NCBI GenBank assembly: GCA_050693155.1
Contig: JBOGWA010000128.1
Location: 1 to 64,000 of the forward strand
Length of the DNA: 64,000 nt
From: JBOGWA01 sp050693155
GTDB lineage: Bacteria; Actinomycetota; UBA4738; CALAEC01
Direction: 5' to 3'
The translations under genes were made by a program, and so were the position numbers. Below the pieces are notes generated by a model that was given only the letters and a program-made list of their open reading frames with translations, made no database searches and was not told the origin of the DNA. Below are positions 44,064-52,199 of the stretch, piece by piece; position 1 is the first letter of the stretch; each line of letters begins with the position of its first letter.

Positions 44064-45470
44064 GTGAGCGAGCGGTTCGACCTCGTCGTTCTCGGTTCCG
44101 GGCCGGCCGGCGAGAAGGGGGCGGCCCAGGCCGCCTACGTCGGGAAACGGGTCGCCGTCGTCGACATTGGGCCCAACCCCGGCGGGGCCGCGGTCAGACT
44201 GGCCGTGATCCCTTCCAAGACCCTCCGCGAGACGGCCCAGTATCTGACCGGCTTTCGTCGCCGGAACGTCTACGGCGTCAGCCTGTCGCTCGATCCCGGC
44301 GCTGCCCTCGCGCGGCTCATGGCCCGCAAGGCGATGGTCGTCGAAACGATGACCGAAGCCGTGCGCAGGAACTTCGAACGCCACGGCGTCGAGTTCGTAG
44401 TGGGAACGCCTACCGTGGAGCCGGGACCGGCGGTCAAAGTCGCCAACACCGATGGCGATCGCGTGCTCGAGGCGTCCGCTGTGCTCGTCGCAACCGGCGC
44501 CCGCCCCTATCACCCACCGGATGTTCCGTTCGAGGATCCCGACGTCCACGACTCCGAGGGGATTCTGACCATCGATCGCATCCCCGGCTCGATCGTCGTT
44601 GTCGGCGGCGGAGTGATCGGCTGTGAGTACGCCTCCGTATTCGCCGCCCTCGGAGCCGATGTGACCCTGGTCCATGCAGGTCCCCGCATCCTTCCATTCG
44701 CCGACCAGGAGATCTCGGAGTCGCTCGCCATGACGTTCGAGAGCTTTGGCATGAGTGTCGCCACCGGAACGCGCGCCGACTCTATCGAGCGACGCGATGG
44801 AGCCCTAACAGTGAATCTGGCCGGTGGCCGGTCGATCGCTGCCGAGAAGGTGCTCTTCTCCCTCGGGCAGGTTGGGAACACCGAAGGCTTGGGGCTCGAG
44901 GCGCTCGGTGTCGATGTCGACGATCGGGGCCGAGTGCTCGTGGACGAGCACTATCGCTCGACCGTCGATGGGATCTATGCAGCGGGCGACGTCATCGGGC
45001 CTCCGGCCCTCGCTTCCGTCTCCATGGAACAGGGGAGGGTCGCGATGTGTCACGCGTTCGACATCCCTTTCAAGGCGTATGTGGATCCGCTAGCGCCGAT
45101 GGGGATCTACACGATCCCCGAAGTCGCGATGGTGGGCCTTACCGAGTCGGACGCCCGGGAGCGAGGACTGGACATCGAGACTGGTAGGGGACAGTTTGAG
45201 GCGAATCCGCGCGCGCAGATCACCGGCATGACCGATGGGCTCATCAAGCTCGTCTTCCGCCGGAGCGACCGGGTGATCGTGGGTGCTCACATCTTGGGGG
45301 AAATCGCGACCGAGCTGATCCACATCGGGCAGGCGGCGATCGCCGACGAGCATCCGATCGACCGGTTCATTGATGTGACGTTCAACGTCCCGACGCGTGC
45401 CGATGCCTTCAAGTACGCGGCGTATGACGGTCTCCAGCGCCATGGAGCCGCTATTCCCGAGGGGAACTAG
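44064..45470 (+). CDS. Transhydrogenase-like (SthA-type) flavoprotein without the redox-active cysteines
   Basis: The 468-residue protein has two Rossmann motifs (LGSGPAGEKGAA for FAD and VVGGGVIGCEYASVFAALGADVTLV for NAD(P)), AAGDVIGPPALAS, and the C-terminal interface with NVPTRADAFKYAAYDGL. IPSKTLRETAQYLTGFRRRNVYG matches Si-specific NAD(P)+ transhydrogenases of actinobacteria. Those keep one cysteine before IPSK; here the site is GGAAVRLAVIPSK with Ala43 and no Cys at all. Direct FAD-mediated hydride transfer between NADPH and NADH remains possible. NADPH supply for Ccr would make sense of the location. Confidence 0.85.
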   Translation: MSERFDLVVLGSGPAGEKGAAQAAYVGKRVAVVDIGPNPGGAAVRLAVIPSKTLRETAQYLTGFRRRNVYGVSLSLDPGAALARLMARKAMVVETMTEAVRRNFERHGVEFVVGTPTVEPGPAVKVANTDGDRVLEASAVLVATGARPYHPPDVPFEDPDVHDSEGILTIDRIPGSIVVVGGGVIGCEYASVFAALGADVTLVHAGPRILPFADQEISESLAMTFESFGMSVATGTRADSIERRDGALTVNLAGGRSIAAEKVLFSLGQVGNTEGLGLEALGVDVDDRGRVLVDEHYRSTVDGIYAAGDVIGPPALASVSMEQGRVAMCHAFDIPFKAYVDPLAPMGIYTIPEVAMVGLTESDARERGLDIETGRGQFEANPRAQITGMTDGLIKLVFRRSDRVIVGAHILGEIATELIHIGQAAIADEHPIDRFIDVTFNVPTRADAFKYAAYDGLQRHGAAIPEGN

Positions 45471-45868
45471 GGTTCCTGGACGAGCTCGACGAGGACCCCG
45501 CCGAAGCCCTTCGGGTGGACGAACGCCACCTTCGTGCCCCGCGAACCCGGCCGCGGCTCCTGGTCGACGAGTGAGATTCCCTCCTCCTTGAGGCGCTCGA
45601 GGGCGGCCCGGATGTCCGTCACCCGGTATCCCACGTGGTGGACGCCCTCTCCGCGCTTGGCGAGGAATCTCCCGACGGGCGTGTCCGGCCCGAGCGAGCG
45701 CAGGAGCTGAATGTAGGAGGTCCCGATCTTGAAGAGGACCTCTTCCACGCCTTGATCCTCGATCGTCTCCCGGTGTGCAGGTTCCACGCCGAACGAGCGC
45801 CGGTATCGCTCGACCGCGGCCTCGAGGTCGGCGACCGCGATGCCGACGTGATCGATGCCGTCAAGCAC
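45467..45868 (-). CDS. mce: Methylmalonyl-CoA (ethylmalonyl-CoA) epimerase
   Basis: The 133-residue VOC-fold epimerase starts GIDHVGIAVADLEAAVERY and has RGEGVHHVGYRVTDIRAAL, FVHPKGFGGVLVELVQ; the histidines and the final Glu are the metal ligands. It inverts the 2-position of methylmalonyl-CoA and, in the ethylmalonyl-CoA route, of ethylmalonyl-CoA. I place the start at GTG 45868 by family length; an ATG at 45934 would add 22 non-conserved residues and would overlap a TATGAT box. It ends four bases inside the flavoprotein stop region, convergent. Confidence 0.85.
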   Translation of the reverse strand: MLDGIDHVGIAVADLEAAVERYRRSFGVEPAHRETIEDQGVEEVLFKIGTSYIQLLRSLGPDTPVGRFLAKRGEGVHHVGYRVTDIRAALERLKEEGISLVDQEPRPGSRGTKVAFVHPKGFGGVLVELVQEP

Positions 45869-45918
45869 GCTGTGCCTCTGTTCTGCGGCGCCGCCCGGGG
45901 CTCGGCTCCGGCTGGAGG

Positions 45919-45944
45919 GATTGTTGTGAATCATGACAATCATA
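45919..45944. promoter_or_regulatory. AT-rich divergent control region with GATTGT-N11-ACAATC inverted repeat
   Basis: The 222-base gap between mce and the FtsH-like gene contains an AT-rich patch with a 6-11-6 inverted repeat (45919-45941). On the minus strand TATGAT (45944-45939) matches the -10 consensus in five of six bases and points to mce. The patch stands out from the surrounding high-GC sequence and is the likely shared control region. The remainder of the gap shows nothing I can name. Confidence 0.4.
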
Positions 45945-46090
45945 TCGCCGTGTCCGAATGGCGCTTCGTGTCCGCATGCAGCCTTCACGGCAGCGCAGGT
46001 GTCCTGATTCGGCCGTCGAACCTTCGATCGATGGGCATGACCGGTAGCGCGAATTGGCGTCATCCGGCAGACTGTGCACCCCGTATCGAG

Positions 46091-47926
46091 ATGAGTCCGA
46101 CGACCACGAGCTCCGTCGCAGCCACCCTCGGCCAGTCGAGGCTGCTCGCGGTCGGCAAGGCCGACGTTGCGAGAATCCGCGCGAAGACGCGCCGGCGCCG
46201 CATCGTTCGGTTCCTCGTGATCTTCGGTCTTGTCGACGGCTATCTCTGGTACCGCTACCTCTCGGGGAACCCGATCGGCCCGCCGAGCCTCCCAGCCGAC
46301 GCGGTCCTCTGGCTCCCGGCGCTTCTCTTGATTGTGCTCCTGGGCGTGCTGATCCTGCTGCCGATGATCGGGAGCGGCCGCTCGCCCCACTCCCTCGTGC
46401 GACCTGAGCAGATCGACGTGGGCCTCGAAGAATTGAAGGGCCTGGACCCGCAGGTCGATGAGGTCATTCGAAGCCTGAACGTCTTCCTCGGCCACGTGAC
46501 CTTCCGGGAACGGCTCGGTGGGACCCCTCGCCGAGGGATCCTCTTCGAGGGCCCTCCCGGGACCGGGAAGACGTTCCTCGCGAAGGCGATGGCCAAGCAG
46601 GCGGGCGTCCCGTTCCTGTTCGTCTCGGCGCCGGCCTTCCAATCGATGTGGTTCGGGATGACGAACGCGAAGATCCGAGCGTTCTTCAGGGCGCTTCGCA
46701 AGATTGCTCGGCGCCAAGGCGGGGCGATCGGCTTCATCGAGGAGATCGATGCCATCGGAGCCGACCGAGGCGCGGTAACCGCCACGGCCTCAGCCGACGA
46801 CAACAGGAGAAGCGTCTCGAGCTTCATCTCACCCGGAGCCGGAGGAATGGTGAACGAGCTGCTGATCCAGATGCAGTCCTTCGATCAGCCGACGTGGAGG
46901 CAGAGGCTGTGGACGCGAATCGTCGAGTGGATCAACGGTTATCTGCCGGAAGGAAAGCGGGTCGAGTCGGGTCGGCCCGAATACCACAACATCCTGCTGA
47001 TCGCTGCGACGAATCGCGCGGAGGCGCTCGACCCCGCGCTCGTGCGACCCGGTCGCTTCGACCGCCGACTCTACTTCGACCTTCCCACGAAGAAGGGGAG
47101 GAGAGATCTCATCGACTACTTCCTCGCCCGAAAGTCGCACGGAGAGGACCTCGAGGGGGAGGAGGCGCGCGAGCGTCTCGCACACGACACGTTCGGCTAC
47201 ACGCCCGTCGCGCTCGAGCGGCTCTTCGACGAGGCGCTCCTCACGGCCCTCCGCCACGGGCGCGATCGGATGACCCCTCCCGACGTCTACGAGGCCAAGC
47301 TCTCCGAGGAGGTCGGTCTCCGCCAGCCGGTGGTCTACACGCAAGAGGAGAAGGTGACCGTCGCCACCCACGAGGCGGGGCACGCGACCGTCGCACACAT
47401 CCTCGGCACGACCCGCCGGCTCGAGGTGCTCTCGATCATCAAGCGAAGGAAGTCCCTCGGCCTCCTCGCGCACGCCGATCTGGAGGAGCGCTTCACGAAG
47501 TCGCGCTCCGAGCTCGAGGCGCTGGTCGCTATCGCGATGGGTGGCCTCGCGGCCGAAGAGCTCTTCCTCGGCGAGAGCGGAACCGGGCCCGGGGCCGATC
47601 TGGCTGCGGCGACGGAAGTTGCCGCAACGATGGTGGGCGCGCTTGGAATGGCCGGCTCACTCGTGTCCTACGAGGCGATCGGAGAGAGCGCGATCCAGAC
47701 GCGAAATCTCGTGGCGAAGGTCCTCGCCGATCCGGATGCAAAACGTCGGGTGGAGCTACTCCTTGAGAAGCAAAGACAGAAGGCCGTGAGCGTGCTCGAG
47801 GAAAACCGGGACATCGTTGAGTCGCTCCGCGACGCCCTTCTCGACCGCGACGAGCTCGTGGGGAACGAGATCGTCGGCGTGATCGAGGAAGCACTCGGCC
47901 GGCGCCCCGTCCTCGTCCTCGACTAG
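46091..47926 (+). CDS. FtsH-like membrane AAA+ zinc protease, divergent
   Basis: The 611-residue protein has two N-terminal membrane segments (about residues 39-57 and 69-92), an AAA domain with Walker A EGPPGTGKT (153-161) and the second region of homology AATNRAEALDPALVRPGRFDRR, and an M41 peptidase domain with zinc motif H427-E-A-G-H431 and third ligand Asp503. Walker B reads FIEEID, with Glu217 where FtsH has Asp. About 45 extra residues lie between Walker B and the second region of homology. There is almost no extracytoplasmic domain. Start ATG 46091 is uncertain; an ATG at 46031 or 46037 is also possible. Confidence 0.87.
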   Translation: MSPTTTSSVAATLGQSRLLAVGKADVARIRAKTRRRRIVRFLVIFGLVDGYLWYRYLSGNPIGPPSLPADAVLWLPALLLIVLLGVLILLPMIGSGRSPHSLVRPEQIDVGLEELKGLDPQVDEVIRSLNVFLGHVTFRERLGGTPRRGILFEGPPGTGKTFLAKAMAKQAGVPFLFVSAPAFQSMWFGMTNAKIRAFFRALRKIARRQGGAIGFIEEIDAIGADRGAVTATASADDNRRSVSSFISPGAGGMVNELLIQMQSFDQPTWRQRLWTRIVEWINGYLPEGKRVESGRPEYHNILLIAATNRAEALDPALVRPGRFDRRLYFDLPTKKGRRDLIDYFLARKSHGEDLEGEEARERLAHDTFGYTPVALERLFDEALLTALRHGRDRMTPPDVYEAKLSEEVGLRQPVVYTQEEKVTVATHEAGHATVAHILGTTRRLEVLSIIKRRKSLGLLAHADLEERFTKSRSELEALVAIAMGGLAAEELFLGESGTGPGADLAAATEVAATMVGALGMAGSLVSYEAIGESAIQTRNLVAKVLADPDAKRRVELLLEKQRQKAVSVLEENRDIVESLRDALLDRDELVGNEIVGVIEEALGRRPVLVLD

Positions 47927-47986
47927 ATCCACGTTCAACTAGGCTCTTCACGCGCAAGGACGTCGATAGACCGGACCCGCTGTCTG

Positions 47987-49132
47987 ATGGATTTCAGTCT
48001 GACCGAGGAACAAACCCGATTCCGGGAAGAGGTTCTGCGGTTCGCCGAGGCGGAGCTGAACGACGATCTGATCCGGCGGGACGCCGACGGAACTTTCTCT
48101 CGCGAGGCATGGAAGAAGTGCGCGGCGCTCGGGATCCAGGGAATGCCGGTTCCGCAGGAGTACGGAGGACTTGCGGCCGACCCGCTCACGATCATGATCG
48201 CGATGGAGGCCCTCGGCTACGGGTGTCGGGACAACGGGCTTCTCTTCTCGCTGAATGCGCAGATGTGGTCTTGCGAGGTCCCGCTCGTAAAGTTCGGAAC
48301 CGAGGAGCAGAAGCGCCGGTACCTTCCTGGGCTCTGCGACGGCTCCCTGATCGGGGTGCAGGCCATGACCGAGCCGGAGTCGGGATCGGATGCGTTCGCC
48401 TTGCGAACCACGGCCGTGAAGAAGGACGGCGTCTATGTTCTCAATGGCTCGAAGACCTTCGTGACGAACGCGCCCCTGGCCGACGTGTTCGTCGTGTTCG
48501 CGACGGCCGATCAGGCGAGGGGGAGCGCCGCCATCTCGGCCTTCCTTGTCGATGCGGAGACGCCGGGACTCTCCCGAGGACGTCCGTTCGACAAGATGGG
48601 GCTTCGAACCTCGCCGATGAGCGAAGTCGCCCTTTCGGACTGTGAAGTGCCCGAGGAGGGCCTTCTTGGACGCCCGTACGCGGGCATGGCGATCTTCAAC
48701 TCCTCGATGCAATGGGAGCGAGCCTGCATCTTGGGGACGACGGTCGGGACGATGGAGCGCCTTCTCGAGCGTTCGATCTCTCACGCTCGCTCGCGGCGCC
48801 AGTTCGGAAAGTCCATTGGCAAGTTCCAGGGAGTCTCGCATCGGATCGCCGACATGAAGGTCCGCCTCGAGTGCGCCCGCCTCCTTCTGTACCGCCTCGG
48901 ATGGCTGATGAACGAGGGGCGGGCGAGCCCGCTCGATTCGGCGATGACAAAGGTGTTTCTGTCCGAGAGCTTGGTCCAAACGAGCCTCGACGCGCTTCAG
49001 ATCCACGGGGGATACGGCTACATGCGCGAGTACGAGCTCGAACGAGAGGTACGGGACGCGATCGCGGGCCGAATCTACTCGGGGACATCGGAGATCCAGC
49101 GAAACATCATCGCCGGCTTTCTGGGCTTGTGA
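47987..49132 (+). CDS. Acyl-CoA dehydrogenase-fold enzyme, predicted prolyl-carrier-protein dehydrogenase
   Basis: The 381-residue flavoprotein has the full acyl-CoA dehydrogenase fold (VQAMTEPESGSDAFALRTT, NGSKTFVTNAPLADV, RQFGKSIGKFQGVSHRIADMK, IHGGYGYMREYELEREVRDAIAG). The usual catalytic Glu near the C-terminus is replaced: the loop reads IYSGTSEIQR with Ser365. Instead Glu244 (MQWERACILG) is at the site used as base in isovaleryl-CoA dehydrogenase and in prolyl-carrier-protein dehydrogenases such as PltE and RedW. The GTGA overlap with an adenylation gene whose specificity residues read as proline supports that role. Confidence 0.8.
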   Translation: MDFSLTEEQTRFREEVLRFAEAELNDDLIRRDADGTFSREAWKKCAALGIQGMPVPQEYGGLAADPLTIMIAMEALGYGCRDNGLLFSLNAQMWSCEVPLVKFGTEEQKRRYLPGLCDGSLIGVQAMTEPESGSDAFALRTTAVKKDGVYVLNGSKTFVTNAPLADVFVVFATADQARGSAAISAFLVDAETPGLSRGRPFDKMGLRTSPMSEVALSDCEVPEEGLLGRPYAGMAIFNSSMQWERACILGTTVGTMERLLERSISHARSRRQFGKSIGKFQGVSHRIADMKVRLECARLLLYRLGWLMNEGRASPLDSAMTKVFLSESLVQTSLDALQIHGGYGYMREYELEREVRDAIAGRIYSGTSEIQRNIIAGFLGL

Positions 49133-50718
49133 CCGACTCCCTCCCCGCGGTTCTCGAAACGGCGACCGAGGCCAACCCCCAGAGGCTTGCGGTTGCCGAT
49201 TCCCGTCTGTCCATGACCTATGCGGACCTGGAGCGTCAGGCGAATCGGCTGGCGCACCTTCTCAGGGATCTCGGGGTGAAGAAAGGTGACCGCGTCGGTG
49301 TCTACCTCGAGAAGTCGTGCGAATCGCTCGTCGGTGTCTACGGGGCGATGAAGGCGGGGGCTGCGTACGTCCCCCTCGACCCGTTCAGCCCGGCGAAGCG
49401 GCTCGCCTACATCGGTCGAGACTGCGGTATCCGAACGCTCTTGACTGGAGCGGAAATGGCCGAGACCTGGCCGGCGCTCATCGCCGAGGGGGCGGCGATC
49501 GACCATCTGGTGGTGCTGAACGAGCCCGAGGGACGCCTTCCCGGCGAGATTTCCGGCCCCCGCGGAATCGGGACTGCGTCGCTGCTCGAGATGCCGGACG
49601 CGCCTCCAACGCACCCGCCGGGCGACGGGGATCTCGCCTACATCCTCTACACGTCGGGGTCGACGGGGAACCCGAAGGGGGTGATGCTCACCCACCGAAA
49701 TGCGCTCGCATTCGTTGAGTGGGCCGCCTCGGAGTTAGCGCTGACGCCCGAGGATCGGCTCTCGAGCCACGCTCCGCTGCATTTCGACCTGTCGATCTTC
49801 GACCTGTTCGCAGCCGCCCGAGCTGGAGCTTCGCTTTGCCTCGTCCCGAGCGAAGTGGCGCTCTTTCCTGTCCAGCTTGCCGCCTGGATCGACGAGCAGC
49901 AGATTTCGGTTTGGTATTCGGTGCCCTCCGCCCTCTCCATGCTCGTCGATCGAGGGAGGCTCGAGCCGGGTGCGTTCCCCCGTCTTCGCACCGTGCTGTT
50001 CGCTGGCGAGGTCTTCCCGAAGAAGTTCCTCCGTCGGCTCATGCAGCTTGTGCCGCATGCACGCTTCTACAACCTGTACGGACCGACCGAGACCAACGTG
50101 TGCACGTTCCATGCCGTGCGCTCCTCGGAGGTTGACGATTCGTCCGAGATCCCGATCGGGAAGGCGATCAGCGATGTCGAGGTCTTCGCGGTAACCGAGC
50201 GAGACCGTGTTGCGGCTCCGGGTGAGGTGGGTGAGCTCTTCGTTCGGGGCCCGAGCGTGATGCAAGGCTACTGGGGAGATACCGAACGGACCGCCCGGGT
50301 GCTCGTTTCGAATCCGATCGATCGAGCTTCGCGGGATCTCGTCTACCGAACGGGTGACCTCGTGCGGCTGGAGCGGGACGGAAACTATTCCTTCCTGGGT
50401 CGCCGTGATGCGCAGATCAAGAGCCGTGGGTACCGCATCGAGCTTGGTGAGATCGAGAGTGTGTTGAACGCGCATCCGGCAGTACTTGAGTCGGCCGTCG
50501 TCGCGGTCCCGGATGAGCTGCTGACGAACAGGATCAAGGCCTTCGTCGTCGCCGGCCAGAAAGTCCCTGCCGGGGATCTCGCGCGCTTCTGCGTCGAGCG
50601 GATTCCCCGCTACATGGTGCCAGAAGAGTTCGAGTTCCTCTCGCGACTTCCGAAGACATCAACGGGCAAGATCGACCGCCAGGCCCTTCGTCCCCAGGAG
50701 TCCTCTAACCCGGCATAA
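49129..50718 (+). CDS. Free-standing amino-acid adenylation enzyme, predicted L-prolyl-AMP ligase
   Basis: The 529-residue enzyme has NRPS-type core motifs: YTSGSTGNPKGVMLTH (A3), HFDLSIFD (A4), NLYGPTET (A5), YRTGD (A7), GRRDAQIKSRGYRIELGEIE (A8) and Lys514 in STGKIDRQAL (A10). Reading the ten specificity positions by alignment to GrsA gives D220, L221, F224, Y263, L290, A292, L316, V324, C325, K514. As I recall, pyrrole-forming enzymes PltF and RedM read DLLYLALVCK, a single difference. It lacks condensation and carrier domains; the carrier is the next gene. GTG 49129 overlaps the dehydrogenase stop. Confidence 0.82.
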   Translation: MTDSLPAVLETATEANPQRLAVADSRLSMTYADLERQANRLAHLLRDLGVKKGDRVGVYLEKSCESLVGVYGAMKAGAAYVPLDPFSPAKRLAYIGRDCGIRTLLTGAEMAETWPALIAEGAAIDHLVVLNEPEGRLPGEISGPRGIGTASLLEMPDAPPTHPPGDGDLAYILYTSGSTGNPKGVMLTHRNALAFVEWAASELALTPEDRLSSHAPLHFDLSIFDLFAAARAGASLCLVPSEVALFPVQLAAWIDEQQISVWYSVPSALSMLVDRGRLEPGAFPRLRTVLFAGEVFPKKFLRRLMQLVPHARFYNLYGPTETNVCTFHAVRSSEVDDSSEIPIGKAISDVEVFAVTERDRVAAPGEVGELFVRGPSVMQGYWGDTERTARVLVSNPIDRASRDLVYRTGDLVRLERDGNYSFLGRRDAQIKSRGYRIELGEIESVLNAHPAVLESAVVAVPDELLTNRIKAFVVAGQKVPAGDLARFCVERIPRYMVPEEFEFLSRLPKTSTGKIDRQALRPQESSNPA

Positions 50719-50719
50719 T
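50714..50719 (+). promoter_or_regulatory. Candidate -10 box CATAAT before the carrier-protein gene
   Basis: CATAAT matches TATAAT in five of six bases, contains the TAA stop of the adenylation gene and ends seven bases before GTG 50727. An internal leaderless transcript would make extra carrier protein relative to the two enzymes. No -35 box is evident. Confidence 0.35.
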
Positions 50720-50726
50720 TGGTCCC

Positions 50727-51008
50727 GTGACGCTCGCGCCCCGCATCCTCGAATTCGTGAAGAACGAAGTGCTCGTAGAGGATCACGAGATGCCGATCTC
50801 CGACGACACCCCACTGCTTCGCGGCCTCGTGGACTCTGTCAACCTGTTTCGGCTCGTCGCGTTCTTGGAGGAGGAGTTCGATATCGAGATCGACGAGCTG
50901 GAGATCACCGCTGAGAACTTCGGCACGATCGCCGACATCGCGCGCCTGGTGGACCGGACGCGTCGTGACACGCCAGAACAGTCTGACCCCGGTTCCCCGT
51001 CTACGTAA
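50727..51008 (+). CDS. Acyl/peptidyl carrier protein
   Basis: The 93-residue acidic protein has the four-helix carrier layout with the phosphopantetheine attachment Ser37 in RGLVDSVNLFRLVAFLEEEF. The motif is D-S-V in place of D-S-L, still compatible with modification. It follows the adenylation gene by eight bases. It should be loaded with the amino acid activated by that enzyme and be oxidised by the dehydrogenase. The last 15 residues are polar and probably flexible. Confidence 0.88.
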   Translation: MTLAPRILEFVKNEVLVEDHEMPISDDTPLLRGLVDSVNLFRLVAFLEEEFDIEIDELEITAENFGTIADIARLVDRTRRDTPEQSDPGSPST

Positions 51009-51042
51009 AAGCCAGGCCAGCCAACGCGTCCGAAGGGTTTCT

Positions 51043-51732
51043 TCACGGCTCCCTGCGGAACAGGACGTAGACCATGTCGACGTGTTTCCTGCCGAGCGGG
51101 TACCGGATCTTCTGAACGGCAAGGGTTTTCAGGGTGGGCGCGGCGAGGTCTGGAAGCAGGGACTCCAAGGGCGCCTCGTTTCGGAGAAAGCGTCTGATGA
51201 GGGTTCGAACGACGGGAACGGGAATCCTGTTGATGCGCCCGAGTCGCGCACAGTACAGCTGAAACAAGCCTCCCGGCCTGAGGAGCCGGCAAACGGCCTC
51301 GAAATAGTCGGGCCACTCCGAGGGCGGAACGTGGTGGAGACATCCTCGGTCGAACACGAACGTGAACGTGCCGTCTTTGAAGGGGATCCGCGGCGCCTCT
51401 GCAACGAGATATGAGACCTTCCCACCGACCGTGCCGTTGGCTTCCCTGGCCTGCATGAGCGCGCCAATGGCCACGTCGAGGCCGACGACCCGCTCTAGAT
51501 GGCGCCCCAGGTAGTTCGTCACGACTCCGGAACCGCAGCCAACATCGAGCGCGAGACCCTGTGGCAGCTCGCGACTCTCCTCGAGGAGCCGAAGCTCTGG
51601 GGGCGGCTCGGCAAGGTACCACCCGAACTCTGAAGCGCGCCTCCTTGACCATTCGACTTCCCAGTGTCCCCGCTGTTCGCTGGGCCCCGGCGGTCCCTGA
51701 CTGTTCCGCTCTTCTGGATGGCTCGAGATCAA
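51043..51732 (-). CDS. Class I SAM-dependent methyltransferase
   Basis: The 229-residue protein has the SAM-binding motif LALDVGCGSGVVTNYLG, VVGLDVAIGALMQAR (motif II), AEAPRIPFKDGTFTFVFDRGCLHHV (acidic loop and post-motif) and GGLFQLYCAR. The fold resembles thiopurine methyltransferase and UbiE-like enzymes; substrate unknown. Start TTG 51732 overlaps the thioesterase stop (TTGA); no ATG or GTG is better placed. It is convergent with the carrier-protein gene, 34 bases apart, and could modify a product of that cassette only by inference. Confidence 0.85.
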   Translation of the reverse strand: MISSHPEERNSQGPPGPSEQRGHWEVEWSRRRASEFGWYLAEPPPELRLLEESRELPQGLALDVGCGSGVVTNYLGRHLERVVGLDVAIGALMQAREANGTVGGKVSYLVAEAPRIPFKDGTFTFVFDRGCLHHVPPSEWPDYFEAVCRLLRPGGLFQLYCARLGRINRIPVPVVRTLIRRFLRNEAPLESLLPDLAAPTLKTLAVQKIRYPLGRKHVDMVYVLFRREP

Positions 51733-52199
51733 ACCGGGGCTCCGGGAGTCGCCTCTTCTTCGGCCACCACGGGCTCGGCGAGGGAGGCGCGGCGGCCGGG
51801 GAGGATCATCGAGGTGCCGACCGCCGCCGCGACCCGCTTTCCTTCGGCGTTCACGACCTCGCAGACCGCGGTCGCGAGGGTCTTCCCTCGATGGTCGATC
51901 GTCGCCCTCGCCTCGAGGTCTCGGCCGTCGGGTTCCACGGGACGGAAGAAGTTCATCTTGATGTCGAGTGGGGCGAAGGCCGTTCCGGCAGGCACCGTTG
52001 TCAGGACGGCGCCCTGCATCGCGAGTTCCGCGACGAACACGATCGCGCCGCCCTGGACACGCCGGAGAGGTGAGTTGAGCCACTCGGTCGTGGGAAGTGT
52101 CTGCGTGGCCCTCCCTTCCTCAGCATCAACCGGGCGAGATCCCGTGAGGTAGTAGAGCGGGGGAGCCGGCAACCTTCCGTCGATCCATTCTTGCATCAT
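51729..52199 (-). CDS. PaaI-family hot-dog thioesterase, downstream member of an overlapping pair
   Basis: The 156-residue hot-dog protein has RRVQGGAIVFVAELAMQGAV at the catalytic helix and FAPLDIKMNFFRPVEPDGRDLEA. The usual HGG is VQGG here, and the acid is Glu in AEL. It may be ATG 52199 or 52196. It overlaps the upstream thioesterase gene by 74 bases in a different frame, which is long for this compact genome. See the entry at 52126. Confidence 0.8.
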   Translation of the reverse strand: MMQEWIDGRLPAPPLYYLTGSRPVDAEEGRATQTLPTTEWLNSPLRRVQGGAIVFVAELAMQGAVLTTVPAGTAFAPLDIKMNFFRPVEPDGRDLEARATIDHRGKTLATAVCEVVNAEGKRVAAAVGTSMILPGRRASLAEPVVAEEEATPGAPV

